A stretch of 50,131 nt of DNA from Verrucomicrobiota bacterium (GCA_021772615.1 JAJFLQ010000003.1:1-50131), one strand, 5' to 3'. Counted from the stretch's first letter, positions 1 through 9,022 are shown. Notes: generated from the sequence alone by a model not told the origin. Numbers and translations are program-made.

Positions 1-538
1 GCCGCCACCCGGCGGCCGTCATCGCGTCAACAGCGACGCCGACACCTGCGCCGTAGATAAGGACGTCGAGATGATGAATCGGCCGGACACCGAGATCAAG
101 ACTGAGTCCCAGAACGACGGCAACGTCGCGGAGAAACAGGCACCGGACATCGTGACGCTCCAACACCGCCTGTACATCGATCGCGCGCCGAATCCACATC
201 TGATTTCGGCACCAATTTCGTCTGTAGATCCCTTTGAGGCGCGGCATCCACGAGTCTTCGATCCCGAGCAACTCCAGATTTTTGTAGAGCGCACCGAGCA
301 AACCAAAAGATTCCGGCTCCAGAGTATCGATATCGACGACACGCCGCCATCTCTGCCACGCCCCGCGCGCAGGTGCGCCGGTCAATACCGTGGCGCAAAG
401 CAGGTCGAGTTGAACCCCAGTGACATTGCGAATTGCGCATGCACGAGAGGTCGGTCCCTTTACAATGCGGCTCGACTTATCCTGCGAGTTCCCCGTATGT
501 CTGGCGGAATGAGCACTATGCGGGGCTGTTCGCTGCAT
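1..538 (-). CDS. Nucleotidyltransferase family protein (NTP_transf_5-like), 3' end beyond window
   Basis: Open reading frame running off the left edge; 179 residues are visible from ATG at 538. From about residue 40 it follows the NTP_transf_5 pattern: a Leu-rich start, then LKGIYRRNWCRNQ (about 101-113), then LFLRDVAVVLGLSLDLGVRP and HLDVLI. In the family the corresponding motifs are usually LLKG and DxDLL, so the Lys-Gly (here Arg-Asp) and the first metal-binding Asp (here His) look replaced and catalysis may be lost. The start lies inside the 3' end of the PqqD-like gene (23-bp overlap in another frame), suggesting translational coupling. The first 40 residues have no family resemblance, so the true start could be later, but no later in-frame ATG precedes the conserved region. 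Such proteins often neighbour PqqD-like proteins in peptide-modification loci (family knowledge); the function is not established. Confidence 0.72.
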   Translation of the reverse strand, partial: MQRTAPHSAHSARHTGNSQDKSSRIVKGPTSRACAIRNVTGVQLDLLCATVLTGAPARGAWQRWRRVVDIDTLEPESFGLLGALYKNLELLGIEDSWMPRLKGIYRRNWCRNQMWIRRAIDVQAVLERHDVRCLFLRDVAVVLGLSLDLGVRPIHHLDVLIYGAGVGVAVDAMTAAGWR

Positions 539-1001
539 CCTCGCCGGCGGTGTTGGGCCATCCTTTTTCGTCGTCTACCTCATGGATCGGGTCCAGAAGC
601 AGTAGATCCTGCATGTCTGTGTATTTGTCCAACTTCGGCGCCACGAACGGCTGCTTTTCCGATGTCCCCGGCGCGTCGGGCGTTCCGTTACTCCCTGATT
701 CATCAACACTATCCGAAATGGGTACAGTGACGATCAGTTTTTCGTCATTGAGTTCGCATAAAAAGGACCGCAGGGCGGCTTCTAATTCTTCGGTGGCCCC
801 GTCAAAACGTTGCTCCAGATCCGCCAGTATGTCTGCTGTCGGCTGTCGCCGTTCGATGCCGGCCCAGATACACGCACCGGCGCCAAGCAAGCTGTAGTAG
901 TTTCCCAACTCCAGATTGACGATGACGACCTCGCCATCGATCGCCTCGCTAACGACCTGAGGGCTGTTCACTGCGTAGACCGCAGCTTCGCTTGTAGTCA
1001 T
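516..1001 (-). CDS. PqqD family protein (RiPP recognition element-like)
   Basis: 161 residues from ATG at 1001, preceded by GAGGTG at good spacing; an upstream alternative at 1079 lacks such a site. Residues about 8-85 match the PqqD fold: SEAIDGEVVIVNLELGNYY, then GAGACIWAGIE, then ILADLEQRFDG and a helical segment ending LNDEKLIV. PqqD domains bind leader peptides and present them to modifying enzymes. The last 75 residues are acidic and low in complexity, unlike minimal PqqD (about 90 aa). The nucleotidyltransferase-like gene overlaps downstream, and no precursor peptide or radical SAM gene is visible on this side; the rest of the locus presumably lies left of the window. Function in RiPP synthesis is inference. 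Confidence 0.85.
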   Translation of the reverse strand: MTTSEAAVYAVNSPQVVSEAIDGEVVIVNLELGNYYSLLGAGACIWAGIERRQPTADILADLEQRFDGATEELEAALRSFLCELNDEKLIVTVPISDSVDESGSNGTPDAPGTSEKQPFVAPKLDKYTDMQDLLLLDPIHEVDDEKGWPNTAGEDAANSPA

Positions 1002-1032
1002 GTTCACCTCGATTCTAGCTATAGGTTTGTGG

Positions 1033-3384
1033 TTAGCTTGTGACGGTATGCGGCCCTGCACCGTCAACGTCGGTTGCAAACCAGTTGTCCAGTTCGCGTA
1101 CCATGTTTTCCAGCGTCAATGGTTTGGTCAACAGACCATTCATACCCGCTTCGAAACAAACGTCACGGCTCTGATCAAGAACATCGGCCGTAAATGCAAT
1201 GATGGGGATCCTGGATTTCATCGAATGCGCAAGTGCTCGAATCCGGCGCGTAGCCTCAATGCCGTCCATCTCCGGCATCCGAATGTCCATCAAAACAAGA
1301 TCATAATCGTATTTTTGCACAAATTCCATCGCTTCGATACCATTGATCGCGATTTCGCATTCCATACCGACTGATTCGAGAGACTTGCTGGCAATAATCT
1401 GATTAAAACGGTTGTCTTCCACTAACAGAATCTTCTTCTGATAATTCCGTTCGACCGCCGCAGGCTTCGCTTCGACGCCTGCAGACTGCTCGCCCGGAGC
1501 AAGATCGAAGGCTACGGTCAGTGTGAATTTTGAGCCGACGCCGTCTTCGCTCGCGAGTGTTAATGTGCCCCCCATCATAGCCGTAAGATTCCGTGATATT
1601 GATAAGCCGAGACCGGTGCCGCCAAAACGGCGGGAGGTGGACGGATCTGCTTGTGTAAAACACGAGAAAATGGACGCAAATTTGTCCTCGGGAATGCCGA
1701 CACCGGTATCTGCAATAGCGAACGCGCACTCGTAGCGTGTGCCCGTGATCGGTCGCGCCGACAAAGAGATCTGCACGGTTCCTGCATCCGTGAATTTTAT
1801 CGCGTTCCCGACGAGATTGAGCAAGACCTGGCGCAAGCGCGACGGATCTCCCATCACAAGTCGGGGGTAGAACGCAGGGTATTCCACTGTGAGCGTAAGG
1901 TTCTTCTCTCTTGCACTCAAATCCAAGAACTTATAAACGTCGTCAACCACGTCCTTTATATCCATAGGCACGGATTCAAGTGTCATCTTTCCCGCTTCTA
2001 TCTTCGAAAAGTCCAGGATATCATTCAGCACGGTCAACAGTGATTCCGAGCACGTACGGATGATGCCAACAAAATCGCGTTCTTCCTTCCCGATAGGTGC
2101 TTCGAGCAGCAGCTCCGACGCTCCCAGAATGCCGTTCATGGGCGTGCGGATCTCGTGACTCATCGTAGCGAGAAACTCGCTCTTCGATTGGGCGGCCAAC
2201 TGCGCCTTAGCAGTGGCGATTTCCAGATCCGCCGTGCGCTGAGCCACGCGTTTTTCAAGCGTCATGTTCAACTCCGTAAGCTCGCGTGTTTTCTGAGCAA
2301 CGCGCGAACGCAAGGTGCGGGACCATAGCCACAGCACGAACAACGCGAGCGACGTCGTACCGACCAGCACGAAGAGGAGACGTGTCAGTGTCGAAGCCCG
2401 ACGACGACGCTCGAGATCCGGATCGTAGATGAGCGTATCGATGTCCAGCGTTCCGGTGACATGGCCGGCACCGCGAAAATACTGCCAGGTTTTCTGCCAG
2501 CGATCACGGCTTGAATGTCCCAGCGTTACCGTCGGGAAATAAGTGAGCGCAGCAATATCGGCGGCTTCATGCCGATTGTAGGCCTCGATATCATCAAAGA
2601 AATCGTAGGTCCGCGTCAAGTCGCGCGCTATGCGCAGACACATCTCATCGCTATGCTCAAGCGCGAATTTCCAACCCCTCAAACTTGCTTTCGTAAATCG
2701 CTCGACTACGTCCGGATCAGCATCGATGACGCGCTGGTGCGTAACCAATGTGTCGCCGTAGAAGTGGACGCCGTATTCGCGCGCTGTAAAAATATCGAAC
2801 GACGTGCCCAACTCCCGCATCTGCCAGGTCGCCGACGGAAGATAGGTTGCAACGACATCACACTTGTCCTCAAGCAACAACGAAAGGTCTGGTGTGAAGT
2901 CGCTGTTGTGTACTGTCGAGGGATCGCCTCCCGAAGCCTTCATCATGGCATGGAGTTCAACCGGCCCCCACTGTTTTTCTGTTATGTTCACGCGGCCGCC
3001 GCGAAACTCTGCCGGCGACCTATATCGTCCTGCCACGGCAACGAACGCCAAGGGGCTGTCCTGCAGAATCGTGGCCAGAATCACGACCGGTATTCCCTGG
3101 TCCCGGTAAAGTAGTAAATCCGGTCCGGCAATAGCGAAATCGACATTGCCGTCACGTATCTCGGTACCTACGTCACGAAGCGAGCCGTCAGGCTTCACCC
3201 GTGTTTCTATCGTGACATCAAGATCCGCCTCCCGGTAGTACCCCTGCCATTCGGCAGCATAGTAGCCCGCGAACTGAAACTCATGATCCCATTTCAGCAA
3301 TAGCGTGACAGAATCGCCGCAATGTGAATATGTTAAGGGCAAGAACAACACGACAAAAACTGCTGCAACGCGAACTGGTCGCAT
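1033..3384 (-). CDS. Hybrid sensor histidine kinase with NMT1/THI5-like periplasmic domain
   Basis: 783 residues from ATG 3384, chosen because it gives a clean signal peptide ([17 protein letters not shown]). Residues about 27-330 are an NMT1/THI5-type solute-binding domain ([36 protein letters not shown]). A TM segment ([19 protein letters not shown]), a coiled coil, HisKA with [12 protein letters not shown] (phospho-His), HATPase_c with [18 protein letters not shown] and GGTGLGLSI, and a C-terminal receiver ([13 protein letters not shown], phospho-Asp; conserved Lys in LLTKPL) follow. It should sense a small ligand in the periplasm and pass phosphate from His to its own Asp. There is no Hpt domain, so an external one is needed; the Hpt protein at 21451-21822 is a candidate (inference). 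Confidence 0.93.
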   Translation of the reverse strand: MRPVRVAAVFVVLFLPLTYSHCGDSVTLLLKWDHEFQFAGYYAAEWQGYYREADLDVTIETRVKPDGSLRDVGTEIRDGNVDFAIAGPDLLLYRDQGIPVVILATILQDSPLAFVAVAGRYRSPAEFRGGRVNITEKQWGPVELHAMMKASGGDPSTVHNSDFTPDLSLLLEDKCDVVATYLPSATWQMRELGTSFDIFTAREYGVHFYGDTLVTHQRVIDADPDVVERFTKASLRGWKFALEHSDEMCLRIARDLTRTYDFFDDIEAYNRHEAADIAALTYFPTVTLGHSSRDRWQKTWQYFRGAGHVTGTLDIDTLIYDPDLERRRRASTLTRLLFVLVGTTSLALFVLWLWSRTLRSRVAQKTRELTELNMTLEKRVAQRTADLEIATAKAQLAAQSKSEFLATMSHEIRTPMNGILGASELLLEAPIGKEERDFVGIIRTCSESLLTVLNDILDFSKIEAGKMTLESVPMDIKDVVDDVYKFLDLSAREKNLTLTVEYPAFYPRLVMGDPSRLRQVLLNLVGNAIKFTDAGTVQISLSARPITGTRYECAFAIADTGVGIPEDKFASIFSCFTQADPSTSRRFGGTGLGLSISRNLTAMMGGTLTLASEDGVGSKFTLTVAFDLAPGEQSAGVEAKPAAVERNYQKKILLVEDNRFNQIIASKSLESVGMECEIAINGIEAMEFVQKYDYDLVLMDIRMPEMDGIEATRRIRALAHSMKSRIPIIAFTADVLDQSRDVCFEAGMNGLLTKPLTLENMVRELDNWFATDVDGAGPHTVTS

Positions 3385-3549
3385 GTGGTCTTGCGGGAAT
3401 CGGTCCAACGTTACTCCAAGGTGTGAATACCTACATGTGATCCACATGCCTGTCTTCAGGTGGTAGCCGTATCGTTCGGTGGTGAGGCATAGTCGTGTGG
3501 TAGCGATGGCCCATAAAAATCCCACTACCTGTGCTCAGTCAGACCATCG

Positions 3550-3885
3550 CTACCCGAGCGCCCACCGCACCACGGTATGAACGACGGTTATCAGAAAAGC
3601 GGCAAGTAATGTGGTGCCAACCCCTCTTATTTCAAAGTCACCGACCAATTTATCCGTGACCGCCAGGAGCACGGCATTGATAAAGAGAACGCAGAGACCG
3701 GGTGCGACAGCGATCAATGGCCACGCAATCACCGTGAGCAGCCAGCCGATCAGCAAGTTGACAATGCCGTAGACAATCGAAACCCAAATTGCGGTACCGA
3801 ATCCCCGAATTCTTATACCGGGCACTAATCTCGATACGAGGTATACGGCCGTACTCATGATCAGTAGATTGACAACAAGTGACAT
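3550..3885 (-). CDS. Phage holin family 4-2 (YvlD/DUF360-like) membrane protein
   Basis: 111 residues from ATG 3885; a longer frame to 3945 adds 20 polar residues that do not fit the family. Four hydrophobic helices are visible: VVNLLIMSTAVYLVSRLVPG, AIWVSIVYGIVNLLIGWLL, LCVLFINAVLLAV, and a final TTLLAAFLITVVHTVVRWAL. The spacing and the paired G-I/E-I-RG motifs (IRIRGFGTA, FEIRGVGTT) match the small inner-membrane family named after holins but mostly housekeeping in chromosomes. It lies alone on the minus strand between the hybrid kinase and a divergent binding protein. Role unknown. Confidence 0.85.
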   Translation of the reverse strand: MSLVVNLLIMSTAVYLVSRLVPGIRIRGFGTAIWVSIVYGIVNLLIGWLLTVIAWPLIAVAPGLCVLFINAVLLAVTDKLVGDFEIRGVGTTLLAAFLITVVHTVVRWALG

Positions 3886-4121
3886 AGGAGTTCGTTGAAC
3901 AGGTGGTCGAGCGGGTTCGATATTGCGGTGCAATGTGCGCTGCAATTAATTTGTAATCCTCGTCAGCTTACGATACGGTAACGTCTTCCAACCGACAGTC
4001 GTGGCGACCGTGGACCCGGCAACAACACTCCGCGCATGAGCTTGTCCGCACGGAACGCGACCGCATTCCTTCACAACACGTTTTACGATCGATAGAATCA
4101 TACATAAAACAGGATTTACAA

Positions 4122-5267
4122 ATGACAAAAAAACGACTCACAATAAAATCCTCCGCGTTCGCCACCGTAACCGTTTTCTTGCTCTGCGTCCTCATCTTTA
4201 CAGCCGGCGCCGAGGACCTCCCACGTGAGATTCGTATCGGCGTCGCCGGACCGCATACCGGCGCCTACGCTGCGTTCGGCGAGCAATTCTGGCGCGGCGC
4301 CAGCCAGGCTGTCACGGCAATCAACGCCGGCGGCGGCGTAAATGGTTCAACGATCAAACTGGTCAAAGCGGATGACGCCTGCGAACCCAAGCAGGCGGTA
4401 GCTGTGGCGCAGAAACTGGTTGATCAGGATGAGGTTCATGCGGTTATCGGTCATTTTTGCTCATCGTCATCGATCCCGGCGTCAGACATCTATGACGAAG
4501 CAGGTGTGTTGATGATCTCCCCGGCATCGACCAATCCGACACTCACCGATCGCGGGCTGCCGGCGGTATTTCGGGTATGCGGCAGGGACGACCAGCAGGG
4601 AGTCGTCGCCGCCAATTATATGGTTGACGTGCTGAAGGCGAAGCGCATCGCGATCGTCCACGATAAGGACACATACGGCAAGGGCCTCGCAGATGCAACC
4701 CGGAATCGCTTGGCCGCTCTGGGCGTAAAGGATGTTCTCTATGAAGGCTTGACGAGGGGGGAAAAGGACTTTAACGCATTGGTTACAAAGATACGGCAGG
4801 TCAAAGCTGATGTGGTGTATTTCGGTGGCCTCCACGGGGAAGCCGGCCCTCTCGTCAGGCAGTTACGGGAACAGGGCTCCACAGCCGTGTTTATGTCTGG
4901 CGACGGTATCGTTTCGGAAGATTTCGTGACGGCTGCCGGCGGCGGAACGTTCGTGAACGGCGTCATAATGACCTTCGGCGCCGACCCCCGAAAGATGCCG
5001 GCGGGCCGCAAGGCCGTCGAATCATTCCGCGCCGATGGGTTTGAGCCGGAAGGCTACACGCTATATGCCTACGCGGCGGTTGAAGTGGCAGCACGGGCGC
5101 TCGGCGCAACGACATCTACGGACGGATTTACCGTGGCCAGGTGGCTGAAGGCGAATGCCGTCGACACCGTTATGGGTATGAAAGCGTTCGACGCCAAAGG
5201 CGATCTCAGCGCGTCAGACTACGTAATCTATGAGTGGCGCGCCGACGGTTCGTACGGCACGCGCTGA
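4122..5267 (+). CDS. Branched-chain amino-acid-type ABC substrate-binding protein (LivK-like)
   Basis: 381 residues with a signal peptide (hydrophobic stretch ATVTVFLLCVLIFTAGA, cleavage after AGA). The mature start IRIGVAGPHTGAYAAFGEQF and the following GASQAVTAINAGGGVNG, DDACEPKQAVAVAQKLV and VIGHFCSSSSIPAS are diagnostic of the Leu/Ile/Val-binding type I periplasmic proteins. The full length of the family is present. No permease or ATPase genes accompany it, so it may serve a distant transporter or act as a sensor adaptor. It is convergent with the receiver gene at 5282, with only 14 bp between the stop codons. Confidence 0.93.
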   Translation: MTKKRLTIKSSAFATVTVFLLCVLIFTAGAEDLPREIRIGVAGPHTGAYAAFGEQFWRGASQAVTAINAGGGVNGSTIKLVKADDACEPKQAVAVAQKLVDQDEVHAVIGHFCSSSSIPASDIYDEAGVLMISPASTNPTLTDRGLPAVFRVCGRDDQQGVVAANYMVDVLKAKRIAIVHDKDTYGKGLADATRNRLAALGVKDVLYEGLTRGEKDFNALVTKIRQVKADVVYFGGLHGEAGPLVRQLREQGSTAVFMSGDGIVSEDFVTAAGGGTFVNGVIMTFGADPRKMPAGRKAVESFRADGFEPEGYTLYAYAAVEVAARALGATTSTDGFTVARWLKANAVDTVMGMKAFDAKGDLSASDYVIYEWRADGSYGTR

Positions 5268-5281
5268 CAATAACGCGGAGG

Positions 5282-5752
5282 TCATTCGTCATCGTAAAGC
5301 TTACCGGGCAATGTCGCTATACCTTCCCAGTACAACTTAAAGCCATCGACCACTTCCATGAAACCGTCGAAATCGATCGGTTTCTGTATGTAAGTCGCGC
5401 CGCCTTCCCGGTATGTACGGGCAACATCCTCCTCGTTCCTTGACGATGTCAATATGATTACCGGGATGTGCTTTAGCTTGTCGTCGGCTTTGATGACGGC
5501 CAACACGTCCAGACCGCCTAACTTCGGCATGTTCAGATCGAGCAAAAGGATATCCGGCCGAGGGAAGACCTTCTTGTCTTCGAATTCGTTTCGATTGTAT
5601 ACGAAATCCAATGCTTCTTCGCCGTCATGCGCCACATGAATCTTTGCATTCAACTCGGCAAGTTCAAAGGCCATTAAGGTGATCTTCAAGTCCGCCTCGC
5701 TGTCTTCCACAAGTAGAATATTAATCGGCTGCTTCAATTTGCTATCCAACAT
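5282..5752 (-). CDS. Single-domain response regulator, Rcp1-like
   Basis: 156 residues from ATG 5752 (a TTG at 5773 is the alternative). One receiver domain: INILLVEDSEADLKIT with the acidic pair, phospho-Asp in ILLLDLNMPKLGG, Thr/Ser in VIILTSS and Lys in YIQKPID. The long loop between alpha-2 and beta-3 (DFVYNRNEFEDKKVFPRPD) is typical of Rcp1-type regulators that serve phytochrome-like kinases. There is no output domain. It lies 69 bp downstream of the membrane histidine kinase at 5822-7123, the same strand, and is its likely partner. Confidence 0.92.
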   Translation of the reverse strand: MLDSKLKQPINILLVEDSEADLKITLMAFELAELNAKIHVAHDGEEALDFVYNRNEFEDKKVFPRPDILLLDLNMPKLGGLDVLAVIKADDKLKHIPVIILTSSRNEEDVARTYREGGATYIQKPIDFDGFMEVVDGFKLYWEGIATLPGKLYDDE

Positions 5753-5821
5753 ACGTCTGTCAAGCCCCGTCAATCAATTGTTAATCGTCGCCTTCCCGCG
5801 ACCAAATATCCGCTAAAAAAA

Positions 5822-7123
5822 TCACCGAGCACCATAGACCGCCGCGCCACCGGCGTCAAGTACTTCCGGAGACTCCGTTACATTCGCAACCGGTCCCTGA
5901 GACACCCGCCGTGCATCGTGCAATTCAGGTGGAATCGTAAAGTGAAACGTGGTGCCTTTACCAACGTCTGATTCCAGCCAAATCTTTCCGCCATGTCCCT
6001 CCACGATGCGCCGGACAATGCTTAGTCCCGCACCCGTTCCTTCGTACTCATCGTCGCGATGCAAGCGAGAAAAAATCTCGAATATCTGCCCGGCATGTCG
6101 CGGTGCAATCCCGATGCCGTTATCCGACACAGAAAACCTGTGGCCTTCGGGCACCCGGGCATAGCTGATCCGCACTTCCGACAAACGATCATCACATTTC
6201 GACGAGAACTTGATCGCGTTATCTATAAGGTTGACAAATACTTCGGCAATCTTGATGCGATCACATACAATCTCCGGCAATGATTCATCAACCACTATGG
6301 TCGCATTACTCTCCTTGATCAGCTGGTCGATCCGGGCCATCACGTTGCCTACGATCTCGGCGATCACCACGGATTCATAGGGATTCTGAATGCGCGACAA
6401 CCTGGACAAGGTCAGCAGGTCGTTAATCAACTGGCTCAGGCGCTTTGCTCCTGCCTTGATGTCGCGCAGGAGTGTGCGGCCAGGCTCGTCAAGCTTAGTT
6501 GCATATTTTCGATCGAGTATACCTGCAAACGAAGAAATCGCGCGTAAGGGCGTGCGTAGATCATGACTCGCGGTGTAAACGAAACTGTCCAATTCGAGAT
6601 TGATCCGCTCCAGATCGTTTTTTTGATCTTCGAGATCCCGGGTACGCTCAAGCACCTTGGTCTCGAGTGCTTCATTGGTTTCGCGCAATTTTTCCTGGTA
6701 GAGTCGGGAATCCTCCATCATACTGAGCATCACGCGCTTGAAATCATCGATCTTGCTGAGATTCAATTCCAGCTCGCGCGTGACTCGCTCCCGTTCCATA
6801 TCGCTGCGTCGGGACCGAATTAACGGTATCACGGCTAGCGCCATCATCGTGAGGACAGCCGCACGTTGCCCCCAGTGCATCGCGAGCGAGCCCGATACTG
6901 CCCCTGCACCGCCGACCACCAGCACAACCGCAGCGCCGACAAACACGGTAACCATCTGCCATTTGGCGTCCAGGTACACCGAAAAGACCGTGGTAAGAAG
7001 GAGCCCGGCACAGATCACACCGTCGCAGGCAAATAGCCAATCGCACCAGAAGAGTAGAATTATTGAAATGATAAGGACGATGAACGTCATTGGCAACGGT
7101 GGTTTCGTTTCATGCAAGACCAT
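5822..7123 (-). CDS. Membrane-anchored sensor histidine kinase
   Basis: 433 residues. Residues about 13-100 hold four hydrophobic helices (TFIVLIISIILLFWCDWLF, ICAGLLLTTVFSVYL, VTVFVGAAVVLVVGG, RAAVLTMMALAVIPLI) with almost no periplasmic domain. A coiled coil follows, then HisKA with ASHDLRTPLRAI (phospho-His) and HATPase_c with NLIDNAIKFS, DNGIGIAPRH and GTGAGLSI. The kinase core is of the phytochrome/Rcp1-linked type, agreeing with the Rcp1-like regulator just downstream. With no recognised sensor of its own, it may take its signal from the ethylene-receptor-like protein encoded immediately upstream (55-bp gap, same strand). That partnership is inference from context. Confidence 0.92.
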   Translation of the reverse strand: MVLHETKPPLPMTFIVLIISIILLFWCDWLFACDGVICAGLLLTTVFSVYLDAKWQMVTVFVGAAVVLVVGGAGAVSGSLAMHWGQRAAVLTMMALAVIPLIRSRRSDMERERVTRELELNLSKIDDFKRVMLSMMEDSRLYQEKLRETNEALETKVLERTRDLEDQKNDLERINLELDSFVYTASHDLRTPLRAISSFAGILDRKYATKLDEPGRTLLRDIKAGAKRLSQLINDLLTLSRLSRIQNPYESVVIAEIVGNVMARIDQLIKESNATIVVDESLPEIVCDRIKIAEVFVNLIDNAIKFSSKCDDRLSEVRISYARVPEGHRFSVSDNGIGIAPRHAGQIFEIFSRLHRDDEYEGTGAGLSIVRRIVEGHGGKIWLESDVGKGTTFHFTIPPELHDARRVSQGPVANVTESPEVLDAGGAAVYGAR

Positions 7124-7178
7124 TTCCTGGCAGCCTACCTTGACGGCTCACCGAAAATGATATCGGCAAACAACGGAT

Positions 7179-7745
7179 TCAGAGATCGTCGACATCATAA
7201 CGCTTGGCGATATCATACGTATCGCACAAATCGTTAATTTCCTTTTTCAACTCGATTACCCGATTCTCACGGCCTACTGAAAATGTGTTGAACTTCTCCA
7301 ACTCGCTGTTCTTTTTTTCCAGTTCTGCCGTCTTGATGAGTAGTGTTTTCGTTAGAGCGACCTGACTGGGCAGATTCAGTGCTTTCGGGATAAGCGGTAC
7401 CAGCGCGATCGCCGTGGCCGCCGACAAGATGGCTGTCACAAGTTTGATCGATCCTTCAAGTCGGTAGGTTCCGTGCCAGACTGTCCAGATGCTGACAAGA
7501 TGCGTTGTACCGCATGCAACAATGAATGCACCAAACATGATAAACATCCAGTGAAACGGCACATCACGACGTTTAGCGACAAAATAAACCAACACCGACG
7601 GGATCGCGTAGTACGACACCGTAATAATGGCGTCAGCCACAACATTGATCCACAGGATCTCCGGCGACCACAGGTAACAATGTCCGTGCGGCATGAAATC
7701 GGAGACAAACATTCGCTTAAAGAACTCTACGATGCGGGTAATCAC
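7179..7745 (-). CDS. Stand-alone ethylene-receptor-type (ETR1-like) membrane sensor domain with coiled coil
   Basis: 188 residues from GTG 7745, supported by AAAAGG seven bases upstream; an ATG two bases before it reads straight into a stop. Three TM helices carry the ethylene-binding pattern: Asp38 and Tyr45 in helix 1 (VVADAIITVSYYAIP), Ile75, Cys78 and His82 in helix 2 (GAFIVACGTTHL), and helix 3 (KLVTAILSAATAIALVPLIP). These positions correspond to ETR1 Asp25, Tyr32, Ile62, Cys65 and His69; Cys65 and His69 bind copper(I). The N-terminal DFMPHGHCYLW is typical of bacterial members. A coiled coil follows, ending in a conserved FSVGRENRVIELKKEIN segment that normally leads into a kinase, but here the protein stops. 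It is followed on the same strand by the kinase at 5822 and the Rcp1-like regulator, so the three look like a receptor split into separate polypeptides. Confidence 0.9.
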   Translation of the reverse strand: MITRIVEFFKRMFVSDFMPHGHCYLWSPEILWINVVADAIITVSYYAIPSVLVYFVAKRRDVPFHWMFIMFGAFIVACGTTHLVSIWTVWHGTYRLEGSIKLVTAILSAATAIALVPLIPKALNLPSQVALTKTLLIKTAELEKKNSELEKFNTFSVGRENRVIELKKEINDLCDTYDIAKRYDVDDL

Positions 7746-8152
7746 ATGAATACCTTTTCACGGTGTGTAGGTTAGCGTCGTGGGTGACGCGTCGTCGATC
7801 CCGGCGTTATGCGGCAACGCCGCGGACGTACGTACCGTATACCCTCGAAACTGCTGGATGCATTCCGCCCGCGCTACTAGAAACGCACAATGTATGCCAA
7901 TGCCGCTTACGTAAGGAACACGGTGTTGTCATGCTTGCGAGAACTCTGTTGGCGCTCGCGACTTAACGGCAGGATTCACGCACGTCGAGCAGAACGCATG
8001 ATATAGCGCAGGCGCGCTGGCCGAATCTCATTCGCCGGCCGCCTGCGGCGTGTCGAGATCGCGATCTCAAACCGACGGTCGAATACGAATTCTGCGGCTT
8101 CATTGCATCCCGGCCCATCCCTCATGTATACGCCGGCGAGCGATAAAGTAGC
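7746..8152. other. Intergenic region between the two sensory gene groups
   Basis: About 400 bp without a convincing gene; short frames here have no coding character. It separates the receptor/kinase/regulator group from the receiver and cNMP-kinase genes, all on the minus strand, so promoters for the 7745 gene should lie at its left part. It holds one copy of the dispersed repeat (7976-8056) and a perfect 14-bp palindrome at 8055-8068. No terminator with a T-run is seen. Confidence 0.6.
7976..8056 (-). repeat. Dispersed intergenic repeat, copy C
   Basis: Read on the minus strand this 81-bp stretch aligns with 46104-46184 (+), also 81 bp, and its core aligns with 35607-35639 (+). The shared core is CGYGCYTGCGYTATRYCATGC or a close variant. 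Flanking blocks shared with the 46104 copy are TCGACRCGC at the 5' end, a CGGC..AA.GAG block, and CGACGTG with CGTGA at the 3' end. All three copies are intergenic. Function unknown. Confidence 0.65.
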
Positions 8153-9022
8153 CTACCTGGCGGTGTTCCACAGGGTGCCGATGGTCTTAAGCCAGACATG
8201 GAGTATGGATATCAGGAAGTGGGGCGCACCAAATGTGCCCTTGGCAAAGCATTCAACGGGAAAGGCGTTTGTTTTCTCGACGGCCTGGATAAACATGTTC
8301 TTGTAGTCAAGGTAGAGCGTGTCGCCGTCGTCGGACAACGCCACCGACGTGAGCTTCGACATGCGATCGCGCTCGCTCAGAAACGTGTCCCGATCCAGGT
8401 TCAACTCGACAACGTTGCCATCGATACTTAGCGCCATCTGTAAGTCAACGGACTTTAACGGATTACCGTCGTCATCCTCAGCGAGCGCAGCGACCGTGTC
8501 GCGAACATACGACAGGATCAATTCGCGTGAGTCTGCGATACCCATGATGGTCGATGTCGCGTTGGCAAACCATTCCGACATGACGGCCCAGTAATATTGG
8601 CAGACACCGCTTTTTACCAGTGTGTACAATTTATCTTCCGTCGCATCGACTTTGGAGATATACCCGGAAATATTGAAATTATCGATTACCTCCCGCTCGG
8701 GCGCGACACCGGGCTGGCCGGTACGCACAAAGGTTTGCGTGACGTAATTCTCCATGTCGTCACGAATGTATTTACACAATTCCAGACCAGCGGTGTCGGT
8801 TTCCATTACTACATCGATAAACGCTACAGCCAACACACTGGTAAAATCCTGATTGACGGCGAACCGATTCTCAAGCAACTCCACGGCTTCGGCTTTCGAC
8901 GCGGCCGTGTGAATCTTGATCGGGAGACCGTAAACTTCGAACCCCTTCATCGCCAGCCTGGATATAGACAAGACATCAGGCTCGTCATCGACCAGTAATA
9001 CATCCCAGTATTTTTGAAACAT
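8153..9022 (-). CDS. Response regulator with uncharacterised C-terminal domain
   Basis: 289 residues from ATG 9022 with GAGGA seven bases upstream. Residues 5-135 are a receiver domain: VLLVDDEPDVLSI, phospho-Asp in AFIDVVMETDTAGLELCKYI, and RTGQPGVAPEREVI followed by the conserved Lys in ISKVDA. The RTGQPG..PEREVI signature is that of receivers found before DUF3369/HD-GYP modules. Those output modules are absent. Residues about 140-289 match nothing I recognise; they are rich in Asp and predicted alpha/beta and end in FLISILHVWLKTIGTLW. It lies 59 bp upstream of... i.e. follows the cNMP-binding kinase gene on the same strand, so the two are probably co-transcribed and functionally paired. 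Confidence 0.88.
   Translation of the reverse strand: MFQKYWDVLLVDDEPDVLSISRLAMKGFEVYGLPIKIHTAASKAEAVELLENRFAVNQDFTSVLAVAFIDVVMETDTAGLELCKYIRDDMENYVTQTFVRTGQPGVAPEREVIDNFNISGYISKVDATEDKLYTLVKSGVCQYYWAVMSEWFANATSTIMGIADSRELILSYVRDTVAALAEDDDGNPLKSVDLQMALSIDGNVVELNLDRDTFLSERDRMSKLTSVALSDDGDTLYLDYKNMFIQAVEKTNAFPVECFAKGTFGAPHFLISILHVWLKTIGTLWNTAR

Noticed and set aside
8055..8068. Perfect 14-bp palindrome GAGATCGCGATCTC
   Set aside because: Isolated and of GATC-rich composition; a single occurrence gives no basis for calling an operator.
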